64,000 nucleotides of DNA from Tubulanus polymorphus (taxonomy: Eukaryota > Nemertea > Palaeonemertea > Tubulaniformes > Tubulanidae): contig NC_134035.1 of assembly GCF_964204645.1 (NCBI RefSeq), forward strand, positions 758,001 through 822,000, read 5' to 3'. How positions within the stretch are numbered: position 1 is the stretch's first letter; each line of letters begins with the position of its first letter. The notes under the pieces were generated by a model. The model did no database searches. It saw nothing but the letters and a program-made list of their open reading frames with translations, and was not told the origin of the DNA. Below are positions 12,901-24,032 of this stretch, one piece after another. Made by a program: the position numbers and the translations under genes.

Positions 12901-14450
12901 CGAGTCCAGAAGTAAAGGCATTTTTCCGATAAAACAGCTAGGCTACTATCGGGTCCCACACTCCATACTAGGCCTATATATTTTTGAAGAACTACGTCTG
13001 AAACTATATGCAATTTCTGAAGGGATGAGTGTCAAATTTGTAGCTTTTAATGATCTTTGAATTGATGAAAATGGCAACTTCAATGCGAAGGCAGGTATCC
13101 GGACCCCTGATACCACCCTCTAAATCCGTCCCTAATGAATGACATACCTCGCCTTCGTTATCCAGCAAACTTTTCATGATCAATATCATCTGATCGGAAT
13201 CATCGGTCCAGTCTCCGACCTCCCATCGAGAACGATGACCGTCGTCGACTTTCATCTTGTAGGCGATCTTTCCGGCGTGTTTACCGTAAGATTTCTCCGC
13301 GTCGGTTTTACTCATGAATTCCGATAACAATCCGATCGCGTCTCCGATACAGTTACCGTAAACGGTCGCTTTTATAGAATCAGTCACGCTGAAAATAATG
13401 AAAAATCAATAAATTCATTATAAATGACTGCGAGTAATTTGACAGCGAGTAAGTTGACAGTTCCTTTCTGCAGTTCACAGTGACTTTGTCTAATTCCTAG
13501 CCGTCATTCTACAAATAACGAGAACTGTAACCAGACTAACAGTGACCTGACACAAAAAAAGTTTTTGACCCCAGTATCCTAGGTACTATATATAAAAAGA
13601 CTTTTTACATATAGTACCTGGATACTGGGGTCAAAGACTTTTTGTGTCAGGACCCTGTACTGCAGCTGGTAGGAAAGATCATCTATTCAACACACTCAGC
13701 TGCTCTGGCGCAGTGAGAAGCTTGGGAGTAATCAGACTGAATTCAGTCTGATTACTCCAAGCTTGACTTGCAATAAGAAGACGTGAAGCTGTTGCATTCA
13801 CCATGATAGTGCAGGTCCCAGTTCCACAGTTCTGAATTGAGATTTGACTCAGATGGCGAGTCTCCTGCAGAGGACCAATCTACCAGTCTGGAAGGTGTCT
13901 CCTTTAGATAGGAGACCACTGTTGGCAATAGTCCTATGCCTTTATGGACAGAAGACAACTTTCCGAGTCTGGAGGATGTCTCATTTTTGATTCTGAATGG
14001 CGTCTCCTTGGTAAGAGACTTTTTGTAGATCGCTCTACAATCGTCTATCATCAGTAGGCTATCATCAAGAATAAGAATGGCCACTTGTTCAGAATGTAGG
14101 TCCAATTCGGCCTCGCTCACAATCGGGATGCTCAATGGTTCAAGATCAATCGAGCCAACTCTTGCTGCACGACCCCTCTTAAATCATCTTTCAAAGAGGA
14201 CTAACACATTTTTAGGGATGTTCTATAATGATATGAGAACTGGAGTACTAGATATTTATCAGTGTAGAGGGAGGAACTGCCTTAATCAGCGCCTTGAAGT
14301 GATTATTGAGAAACTGAAACTGAAAGTGAAACCGGCGGAGGCGGAGCATCTGTCTTACCTTTCCATTTTATGAAGTGATTTCGGGGCATCTTCTTTGCTG
14401 TCCTCGGAATTCTTTCCGATGCAGCTGAAAACTTTTCGAAGACCTTCCAT
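9986..14450 (-). CDS. ADP-ribosylglycohydrolase family protein with Glu/Gln-rich tail
   Basis: Seven coding exons: 14450-14359, 13388-13148, 12772-12629, 11913-11759, 11677-11518, 11052-10757 and 10250-9986. All have GT/AG borders and matching phases, giving about 450 residues. The start is the ATG at 14450. The DraG/ARH fold is shown by GDAIGLLSEF (about 46-55), the metal-binding GDWTDDSD (89-96), PNGGVMRTS in exon 4, and the second metal-binding motif GGDADTNG (about 320-327). Family members are metal-dependent enzymes that remove ADP-ribose from proteins or small molecules; substrate and location cannot be read here. The metal-binding motifs look intact, so activity is likely. The first 30 residues are a Lys/Ser-rich leader. 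The last ~85 residues are a low-complexity Glu/Gln/Pro tail encoded mostly by the final exon, which the family usually lacks. The first intron carries two foldback sequences. Confidence 0.85.
13546..13651. repeat. Foldback element in ADP-ribosylglycohydrolase intron 1
   Basis: Arms of about 45 bp: 'cctgacac...gaccccagtatcctaggtac' and its near-perfect complement, separated by about 15 bp. A partial single-arm relative lies at about 25908-25955 ('ctgacacaaaaggtttttgg'). This is a short MITE-like hairpin. Confidence 0.75.
13718..13764. repeat. Near-perfect palindrome
   Basis: Starts 'aagcttgggagtaatcagac' and ends with its complement 'gtctgattactccaagctt', with no loop and one extra G in the left arm. 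It can form a 23 bp cruciform or RNA hairpin. Confidence 0.85.
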
Positions 14451-14842
14451 GACGCACTTAAGCTTCAAAATATTTCTGAATCTTTTACTGTTTCACAATC
14501 ACATCCACTCATTGCTCATCGATGACTCACCGGACCGGAACAATATTTCTTAGGAGTTACCCGCTATTGGTGTTTACTCCTCCGTTGGACTGGTTGCCTG
14601 ACCCAGACCAAATTCAAATTAACTCAGACCGATAACCAGTCTACACCTCAGTGCATCCTCGCTTGCCAGGCGTAGTTGGCTAACTGGTTGCCAGGAGCAG
14701 AAGCCTGAACAAGAGCAGGAGAGGAACATATTATAATTTTTGGATCCTTTTTCTAAACATTACATTTTAGTCCATGGAAAATAAATTCTTTTCATCGAGA
14801 TTCAGACTTTGCTCCAACTTGAATTGATCACATGATAACAAA
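14451..14842. promoter_or_regulatory. Head-to-head spacer, possible bidirectional promoter
   Basis: Only 392 bp separate the minus-strand ATG at 14450 from the plus-strand ATG at 14843. It contains an 'actggttgcc' repeat remnant at about 14586-14700 that recurs elsewhere in the window. No clear TATA box was seen. Shared promoter activity is inferred from geometry only. Confidence 0.4.
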
Positions 14843-16468
14843 ATGGCGGCGCCCATATATTGTTTTTGTCACTGCGAAAAGCGGACAAAAATATTCTATT
14901 CGAACTTTCCACAGTGGTGTCCAGTCTGCGGACTGGATACAGAGCGGTCTTTATCGTTAATACCGCCGTATAAAATACCCAGTCCATTTATAACAGTCTC
15001 TCAATCTCCGTACAGTGTCGTTATTCGGCCCACAGTCGGTCACTTTATTGAGTAAGTTTAGAACACTATCTAACAGTAACACAATCTAAATTAGATAAGA
15101 TAATCAATCACACCTTTTTGGGTCAAAAGTTGTTGATTAGTAATCCCCAGACCTCCTCAACTATTGTTATACAGTAATGAAGGAATTTCGTGGTACTGGT
15201 GGGGTACAAAGTACAGTAGTGCCTGAAAACAGATAGCCCAGCATCTACCTCATCCGATACCAAGGTTCTCTCAGTCTCAGTTAATTGACTTGCGCCAGTG
15301 ATATATCACTATCACTACCGGCTCCTGATTGAATAATCACAAGGGTGAGCTTGGTAGGCCATTCTCCTTCAGCAGACTATCATATCTTCAACCTAATCAG
15401 CCGTTATATTTTCAATAAGATTCAAGTAATTTTTCCAGATCATACACGGCCTCGGATAATCTACACATAGGTATAACATCGTCGACAGGTGAGTCTAGAG
15501 CTGATAACAGGTTTTACACGTGACATCACAGAGCATTATATCGGCCACAAACCGCAGGCTGCTATCTGAATTAAAACGGGATCTGTTTTAGGTGAAGTTT
15601 ACGATTACGATGAAAATGGACTGAATATAGGATCCGATGTTTGGAAACGAACCGACTGTTTATCTATCGCGATGCCGCCGCATTCAGCCGAGGAAACTAC
15701 GGTAACCTGGGACGATTCTCTGCGCCATTATTCACAATATCCTGACTGGCATCAAAACAGGTAATGTATGTAGAAGTAGGTCTAGTGTATCTACGAGGGG
15801 ATGTGTCAAATTTATCCACTCCCTACATCATAATATCAGTTGTGTAGGATCTGTGATAGCCTCGCATGAGAGCCTGAGGTTATCTACTTCAGTGTATATA
15901 GTAAAGATTAAAGATATTGATGCCTTGTTTCCCCTTTCTGCTGAGCTTAAATATTGACCCGGGCTGGGTGGCCAATTAGGAGAAACAAGGTGTCATTTTT
16001 TTGGCTGTAAAGAGAGTATGACGGTGGGTTCATTTTTACAAGCTCAAAGACGAAATACTGATCTTCCATTCTCAGAAAAAAAACCTGGCATTAGGCAGGG
16101 CAGAGGGCTTGGGGGTGGATCGAGTGCAATATCAGTAAACCTTCACAGTAGTTTTAATTAACATTTATCTATCGCTTGTCCTTATCATTATGTACAAAAA
16201 GCTTAAGATGAATTACCGTCGATGCTATTAATCATTGAACTGTATTTCTTTCTTTTTATTCAGGTATCACTCGGATGATCACAACTGTTACGATTTCGTT
16301 ATCGGATTTTTTCGATATATCAGACTCGCGTCTCGCGATAGCCGGTACGCGAGTAAAATCTCGTTCACCGAAAACGTTTTATTACCGGAAACTACCAAAG
16401 TCGCGGCGTATATAAGCTTATATAGAAAAATCCAACAAGAAGGAACTGTGTGTCAAACTTCTGATTGA
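14843..16468 (+). CDS. MKRN2 opposite-strand-like protein (DUF4796 type)
   Basis: Four exons: 14843-15051, 15439-15488, 15592-15760 and 16264-16468. They join in frame to 210 residues. The ATG sits in a good context (acaaaatggcg). The family pattern, from memory of MKRN2OS, is an N-terminal CxxC pair (FPQWCPVCGL), then IPSPFI, VIRPTVGHFI, LHIGIT, EVYDYDENGL, then HNCYDFVIGFF and a C-terminal LLPETTKVAAYISLYRKI block. All of these are present in that order. The function of the family is not established. A likely polyadenylation signal AATAAA is at 16636. Intron 3 holds a short inverted-repeat element (15916-16000) whose larger relative lies just 3' of the gene. This is the only confident plus-strand gene in the window. 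Confidence 0.8.
15916..16000. mobile_element. Short MITE, CTTGTTTCTCC family (85 bp)
   Basis: Ends 'attgatgccttgtttccc' and 'ggagaaacaaggtgtcattt' are inverted relative to each other. The internal 'ctgctgagcttaaatattg' is shared with the copy at 17619-17818. It lies inside intron 3 of the MKRN2OS-like gene. Confidence 0.75.
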
Positions 16469-17618
16469 GTTTTCTCAATTAGTCGAGTCATATCCGACCG
16501 TTAGAAAGACAATGCAATTACACATTTGTTATATCAAAGCCTTTGAATCTTAGAAAGGTCGAATATCTTTATTTAGACGTTTAACTATTTTCTTTTTATA
16601 CTTTGTATTTTTTTAGTGAATCAGAATTAATTTATAATAAAATTTCTTAAAAAATAAAAAATTTCTAAGATTAAATCAATCTTTTGATTGCCGCGGTGTC
16701 ATTGAAATCATTATGATCTGAAGAATCTTTTAGTCGTGTTTCAATGGAATTTTTTTTGTCCCATTTGCACGGACAAAAAATTTCTATCCATTAAATTTTT
16801 CTTCAAATTACCACTTTTCCTAAAATTCTTATCCAATTTTTCTGAAACTTAGGATGCCGTATCTACGGACCAAGGCTTACACAAACATAAAGCTATGTCC
16901 TGATTTACCCTACAGGGGGCGCTGTAAAGGGGTACATGTAAGGTACATACATAATAGAGCTCGGTGGTCTAGTAGTGTACTCGGTTGATGTGATATCCAA
17001 TTCATCGAATCTCTCAGAAACCTGGCGTGTGGTATCCGGACTAGAATGAAATCAAATTGTGTAATAAATGATTAACTTCTAAAAATCAGAATTTATTAAA
17101 TATATAAACCGAAATGTCGCACCAGATTTGATACACAAAGACATCATAAACAAATCTACACAAATCGTATTAAACTCAATGTTCTATTAACATGAAAGCA
17201 GAGAAATAGTTTCGAGTGAATCAAAATATCCGAAGTAATCATGATTTTTCTTAAATTTTGCAAAATAGGTTTTAGCAGGTGGCGTCCATAAAATATTTAC
17301 GCAAAAATTACCTATCGTTATCAGCAGGTCCTTCCTACCACAGGAAAATTGTACACTTGATTACTTTAAATGCTACCTTGCTACTAAAAACACACATTTC
17401 AACACGTGCTCCTAGCTAGGGCTTGCATACATATTTTATGGATGCCCCCCCTAAAGAATTATCTATGGTAGTTGATAAATACTTGCTCTAATCACCTGAT
17501 AGAAGTATTTTGTAATGCATTAGATTTTCTATTAAATGCAAATACATAGCTGTAAGGCATTAAGTAATTGATGCATACCTCAACCCATCCTTAGATATAC
17601 ACATTTTAGGCTAAAAAA

Positions 17619-17818
17619 AATTGATACCTTGTTTCTCCGCTCTGCTGAGCTTAAATGTTGACCCGGCCGGCCGCCTATCTACCCTATACATTACTTTTTT
17701 TAAAATCGTGATCAATTTTACCATAACAGACCCGGCCGCGGTAGAAATGAACTGTTTACAAATTTTATCATATTCTACAAAAATGACCCGGCCACTGCGG
17801 AGAAACAAGGTATCATTT
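17619..17818. mobile_element. MITE, CTTGTTTCTCC family (200 bp)
   Basis: The terminal 'gataccttgtttctccgc' (left) and 'gcggagaaacaaggtatc' (right) are perfect inverted repeats, followed inward by 'gacccggcc' on both sides. It is the longer form of the element at 15916-16000. Confidence 0.8.
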
Positions 17819-18290
17819 TTGTTTAGCCTTACTGGTCTACAATTTTATCTATTTTTACATGCCCTAGTCACTCATTTCGAAAAAATCTATTCATTCGAAA
17901 TGGCAGAACTTTAACTTGGTATTTGGCAAAAAGGGTTTAATGGGGCAAATAATACCTATGAAGCAAATAGTGTTGTATGAACTGAGGATGGATTAATTTC
18001 AGATTTTGTATTTTCGTGGTTTGCCTACTTCGTGATACTACTGAGTACGTGTCGTAACATGGCAACATTTCCAACAAATTTAATCGCAATAATTTACATC
18101 GCGTAATTAAGATTTATTCCGAACATGGATAATCGAACCCGAAATAATTACTAAACGTAGAAAATTCATAACCCGGTAATATTTACAAATTCGTGATTAG
18201 ACGCCCGACCACATCATAGACTACAGACGATTATAACGCGACTTAGATTCTTACTATTCACTGGTCTGATGTGAAGGTATATAAACAGGG

Positions 18291-18585
18291 TTCTTACAGG
18301 TTTCGAAATTTCATTTTCCATTACTTTTCCATACCCCTATTGCCAACCTAGAACGGGCTATGTAAGCCCATTCAAAGTAAACAAGTGCCAATTACAAATT
18401 TTTGTTAAGTTTGATATCAAATGCGTAGTAAGACATTAAGGCATACAGCTGAATATTCAAAATAGAAAAAAAATCTTAATTTGGGACCATTTTCCATAGA
18501 GTTAATATAGCTATAAAGAAAAAAAATTTTCACACCTGTTCAGGGGCCTGGAAAAACAATTCCCATTTTCCAAAACCTGTAAGAA
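18291..18585. mobile_element. Inverted-repeat element (~295 bp)
   Basis: The left end 'ttcttacaggtttcg' and right end 'ccaaaacctgtaagaa' are complementary, and the adjacent 'cattttcc' on both sides extends the arms to about 25 bp. There is no coding content. MITE-like. Confidence 0.6.
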
Positions 18586-19774
18586 GCCAGTGTAAAGCAC
18601 AGTTTAATGAAGACTCAGGTTTTTAGGAGACTTATTAACGTTGTATATATAATATACAATATGACTATCAAACTTCTTCCTTAGAAGAAACAATTACGAT
18701 AATACTTAATACATTTTTCACCCTTCGAATACCGCCAGGGGTGGGACAAAGGAAACCATTCCTTAGCGCGAAAATAAACATTCGAAAAATATTGAAGGCT
18801 GATTTTCAGTTTGCTTTTCCTGTTGCAGGGTTCCTTCAGATCGGTCATTCCTGGATATAAGGTTTGTTACAGGAGAACGGTATTGAGTTTACTGTACAAC
18901 TACAATCATTTCTAATTGCTCAAAATTGAAGGAGTTTTGGGTATTTTGTACAAATCAAAAGGAGTTTAAAGCACCTTTAAAAGCACTATCTGTTCAGAAG
19001 GAGTCATAGAGACGCCATGATGTCGCTGGAAATCGCTCGTAAAAATGCAGAAAAACTAGCTGAGCGCAGAAAAATACAGCAGCAGGAAATTACATGCAAA
19101 AGCTTTTTTGTCCACGCAACAGGAAACTGCCCGTAAAAGCGCATTCAAATTTACTTGCTCGAATTAGCCTGCACACTGATATTTGTTGTCACTAGGGGTA
19201 TTTTCACGTAGCAGGAAACTGCTCGTGAAAACCCACCTCAATAGCGGTTAGAATAGTTGGAGCAAATTTTCAATCATTATATGGTTTGGCTAATATAGTG
19301 CAGTGCAAGTTTTGAGAAGGAAAAAATATCAAAATCCAATGATCGAACCAAACCAATTCGCATAAGGCCAACTTCAGAAAACTAAGCGAAATTTTATATG
19401 GAAAATAATTCAAAACATTACATCAAAATGAACCGTCCAAATATTGTCCAAGTACCAGGTTACTAATAGTGTCAACTGGGGGCAGCACTGTATTACCACA
19501 GACATGGACAGCGAACTCGAGTATTTTATCAAACTAAAGCAAAACTCGATAAAAGACAAAAACAGTGCGACTGCGACGACGGTGACAATACAGAGGATGA
19601 AGGACCGATAAATTGAACGTTTGTTGACGTTGTAACGGTTGACATTGTTGATTTGAATCGGGGAGAAACACGGTTTAAATAAACCGCAGCTTACGACGAC
19701 GTTGGAAGAAAAACCTTGAAAATTGTTCGTTCTTGAAATCAGATCATTGTTAGCGCGCGCGGTAACAACTCGGT

Positions 19775-22700
19775 TCATCTTTTCACCAGATCGACCGTGC
19801 TGAATTTTTTGCGCCGCGGCAAATCGCCGAATATTTCTCGTCCGTCTTCGTGGATACTTTGAGCGATGGCCTTGATGCTGGCCGCGATGTCCTGAGGCGG
19901 CTGAAATGATAAACAATTTCGGATGTTTTTATAAAAGAAACGCGACAAACTTAACCGAACACACTATGGTTCGGATGTGATACATTTCACAATGTCGGCC
20001 ATTTTGAAAATACAGCGACTAATTACAGACTATAGTTACAAAATTAGGTCCTAAATACAGCTCAATCACGAAGTCAATGATTTACAGACAATAGTTCAGA
20101 CTAAGTGACATTCGGTTTCACTTAGTGCGCTAATAGAGTCGACTAACTCAGATAACTGAAGTTTCAAGCACTTTTAAAAGCATTTACCATTTTGAAGAAG
20201 TTGGAGGGAACCTGTTTCGAATGACAATTGAAACTAATTACTTACTTCATCATCGATATCATCTAATTGTTGCGAGCGTTTGTTTATCGACCACGAAGGA
20301 ACTGATACGGGTAAAGACATTGAATACATCATACCGCGACTGTTACGATTCCATGTATCACTACTCGTGCTCATACTACTGTCTGTTAACAAACAAAACA
20401 ATTCTCATTCATAACTGCCTATAACTATTTCTATCTAATTAATTGAAATAAATGTCTCCGGCGATTACAGGATTTTCAGTAAATGAGGACTTACCGTCCG
20501 TGTCGTTTTCATCATCGGACTCGGAATAAGCTTGGATGTCGTCGGTTTCGTTGTCAAAACCATCCATTCCAAACATGTCTGTATAAAAGGTGATGAAAAC
20601 AATTTCTTTAAACTATCATTGATACGTATGTGAATATAAACGTTTATGGTCTACATTGTGAAACAGCCCGGGATATCCCGCCAGATAACGCGACTAGTGC
20701 ACAGTTTTAAGGCGTCAAATGAGGTTAATTTTTCTGTCCAATTCTCAATGCATTTCCATTGAATTTGATTTGATAAATTTCTCAGAAAAAAGTTGGCGTG
20801 ATTTGCAACAGTTTTATAAAATGTATGGACAGACATTTTTGGAAAAAGTAGGTAAGGGAAAATACACCTTTCCCCCCATTCAGTTAATCAGTTAATCATA
20901 GGGAAAACACTATTGACAGGGAGGAGTAAAGACTGTTAGAGTGGAATCCACAGATGCTGCAGTAGCGTCAAACGTACTAACCTTCCGTATCAGGACTATG
21001 AGCTGATTGATTTGGAGACTTTTTCACCGGTTTTAACTGAAATAGAAAATGCATTAAGAATAAATAAGCGCCGAAAAATTGTCAAAGAATCCTCAGTGAA
21101 GTCAGGTAAGTCATATAACTGAAGTCATCTTTAGAGTCCCCGATATGTATTATTAGCAATTCAATTCACTATTAAGAGAAATATGTAATTTGAATAAGTC
21201 ATCAACATAACGATCTATAATTTTAACCGAGTTAGATTGTATAACTATAAGATCTGAAATTCACAGTGTTTAAACGCTTACAGGCTTCATACGAGTTTTA
21301 GTTGAATCTCGCGCGGTCCAATCGTATTCATTACTGCTGCCATCAGGGGATGATATGCTTACTTCTGCGATGAGAGACACAAAACAAAATCAATCTCAAA
21401 TTCTAGCAATGGCATGTATCCTAATGATTATAACTGACATTCAATATACAGTAAAGTCCTTTATAATGCCTTTATTGGGACCGATACAAAATATGGTGTT
21501 TAAACAAATTTGGCAGTGTTATAAAGAATGGTATTTTCAAAATGTCCGTATTTAGTTAGCAGCGCCATTAAAAAGGATAGTGTTATCACAGACTTTGTAC
21601 AATGCATGAACCCTTTATTCAAAATCACTCTTGTTGGAACAATAAAGCATACTTTATCTCCATTGTTTCAACTATATGAAATATTCACCAACAATGGCCG
21701 GAAATGCATCTAAAACGCCCACAATTTTCTTGAGTGGCTACGTTTCTCACCCCCCCCCCCCACACACACATAACTACTACTTGCAACTTACTATTCAATC
21801 TATGAACAAGACTAGATGAAGTGTTGTCGTCTGTTGCTGTTTCGGATTCAATTTCTTCATTTTCATCCGTCGCCATCATCAAATTCATCAACTTGCTCTT
21901 TTCATTACGTGCCTTACTTCGCAAAGCGGCGAATTTATTGCGTTCGACTTCTTCAAATTTCCTGCAAGAAAGAGAACAACCGCGAATGTACATTAAAATG
22001 ACATGGGCTCGAGTCAGTAGACCTAATATAGGGGAGTCTATACAGTCTCAATTATCTGAAGTAAATTATGTTTTTTTATCATCAGATTTATTTATAATAG
22101 GTTTTTAATCTAATCATCTATTTTCCATGACCCGGTTCCAAAGTTGTGAGTTAGAGTTGAAATCAGTTCACTTTCAATGAGTTAACTGTGAAATTAACTC
22201 AGAACTGTGGAACTGGGTCCATGAATTTACAGGATTTTCAACCACTGGGCCCAGTTTCACGAAAAAGTGTAGGCCTAAAACGGTTAAGTTTGAATTGTTG
22301 TCCGCATTGAAAATATGAAGTAACCAAAAGCGATTACACTAAAAATTTGAGTAAAATTTTTTTTAGTGAAACTAGACCCCCTGTAGGCGAATGAATGTTA
22401 TTTGTGTCGTACCTGATGCGTTCCTCCATCGCAGCTTCTTCATCGACCAAAAAGTCGGTGAGTTTTTTTTGTACGCTGTTAATCGATGGTTGTAACATTT
22501 CGTAACGACCACGGCATAAACCTAGAAAATACGAGTACGCACAGACGCACCGATCAATTGGGACGTTACGGTCACAGGGCCTCGGCTTGACAATCATATA
22601 ATGATTTCCGCGGTCCTGATGATTGTCATGCATTATATGTTTAAATTAAGTAACTAATTATGTATTCATATTTGTACCATGATAATCATTAAACAAATCA

Positions 22701-23291
22701 AATAAAATCAAAACAGGTGTTACCAGTGAGCTTCATTAGTGTGGGGGCCGTCCTCCAGAAAAACTTTTGAAATCACGTACTTGCTCATAAATAAATTTTC
22801 CCGGCATTTTGAACCATATATAATTCCGGCTGATTTTGTGTGTGAGAATTTCTATTTGAGTGGACATTGAAAATTACGAATTTGGGAAATTATTGGTCCG
22901 AGCAAGGTCGGCCCTGCACCGCCAGCCGTCTAGCGACAGATTGAATCTTCATTCCGATGCATACCCATTGGTTTTACGGTCTAAAACGAATCTAATATCG
23001 GTGTAAAGTCTAATATTTACCTCCTAACATCGGTTCAGTTTGGTTGTCGTTGTCAGCGCTCAGTTTAATTTCAAACAAATGCGAAAAATTCTCCGAAAGA
23101 CGCAGTTGTTCAACGGCTTTGCTGTCATCTCGCTAAGGGTGAAATATGAAATCAATAGCTTATATTCACTAAAGTTTTAATCGTATTACAACATCACGAG
23201 TCAAAATTTCCCGATAAGAACGTACTTGTAACTTGATGTTAACGATAACGCGGTTTCCAGGCTGTTGAATGTGCGTAGCGTAAACAGTCAT
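19775..23291 (-). CDS. AKT1S1: PRAS40 homologue (proline-rich AKT1 substrate 1; Drosophila Lobe family)
   Basis: Nine exons join in frame to 313 residues: 23291-23226, 23132-23021, 22521-22413, 21961-21792, 21364-21282, 21036-20982, 20578-20495, 20382-20246 and 19900-19775. The C-terminal half matches PRAS40 in order: a TOS-like FGMDG (201-205) followed by acidic SESDDEND, then SLPVSVPSW (249-257), IAASIKAIA (277-285) and IFGDLPR (295-301). PRAS40 binds Raptor through the TOS motif, inhibits mTORC1, and is released on Akt and mTORC1 phosphorylation; it is cytosolic. Human Thr246 lies in an R-x-R-x-x-T context. Here T307 has Arg at -5 but Lys at -3, a weakened Akt site. The first ~150 residues, including a Glu/Lys/Arg-rich predicted coiled coil, show no resemblance I can see to human PRAS40. 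Confidence 0.85.
22130..22220. mobile_element. MITE, ACTGTGGAACTGGG family (PRAS40 intron)
   Basis: The left end 'gacccggttccaaagttgtg' and right end 'agaactgtggaactgggtcc' are inverted. The same ends occur at 53943-54061 and, as single arms, near 13810, 57810 and 60905. Confidence 0.75.
22247..22381. mobile_element. MITE, GGGCCCAGTTTCAC family (PRAS40 intron)
   Basis: The left end 'gggcccagtttcacgaaaaa' and right end 'ttttagtgaaactagacccc' are imperfect inverted repeats around about 95 bp of AT-rich DNA. It sits directly beside the preceding MITE. Confidence 0.65.
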
Positions 23292-23489
23292 CGTACAGCC
23301 AACGCATCGCACCACGCACCAATCACCAACTGTTTTCTGACGCAGAAGTCCGGCATATCTCTACAACAATTAACGAACTAACTAAGCTACTGTAAATTCC
23401 CGTTTGTATTTTCGTTTTGTTTTTATCTCGCTTTATGTCATTTGGATCCCGGAATAACCATATTGGATTATTCATCAGGTTTTGAAGTG

Positions 23490-23575
23490 TTGCCCGCACG
23501 CCGTAAGCTGCAGCCAGCGGGACTCGAACCCACTTCTCACTCAGTGCGTGCAACAGTTTCAAGCTTTATCCCACT
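23490..23575 (-). repeat. tRNA-like sequence (SINE head or decayed tRNA)
   Basis: Read on the minus strand it contains an A-box-like 'tgggataaagc' and a canonical B box in 'gtgggttcgagtcccgc'. It lacks a convincing acceptor stem, so it is probably a tRNA-derived SINE head. It lies just upstream of the PRAS40 start. Confidence 0.5.
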
Positions 23576-24032
23576 AAAGTCAATTCAACGGACAAAATAA
23601 GAAAACTCTAGTCAGTAAGATACAAAACCCACTATCTACCGATTAAAAGAATTTTAAAACCAAGAATTTATTTATTCCAACAATCTAAAATATATAAAAT
23701 ACACAAGGTTTCGATCTCACCCTAGAGATCATCGTCAGGTATGAAATTTGCAATTTCTAACTCTAGTCAAATTTGCTTAAACCGTTTTAGTGATGACGGT
23801 TTTTGACCCTAAACTGCCTCGAAAAAAATTCTGCAGTACCGAAAACAGCGCGGTGCAGTGTATTTCCATCTTACAATACAGATAATAGATAATTTCACCG
23901 ATACATTACACCAAGGGATACATACAATGAAGGGTGGGTGGATTGTAAACAGCATAGTAGGCCTATAATGTAATGATGTTCTTGTAGTCTGGGCTGACAC
24001 CAGGGAATATATATATATATATATATAAACAT

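Larger units (their letters stand above)
16469..19774. other. Spacer between MKRN2OS-like and PRAS40 genes (convergent 3' ends)
   Basis: Holds the 3' UTRs of the two converging genes and two inverted-repeat elements listed separately. Around 18990-19240 there are loose repeats of 'gcaggaaactgctcgtgaaa', one forming a small hairpin near 19200-19230. No credible exon was found. Confidence 0.55.
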
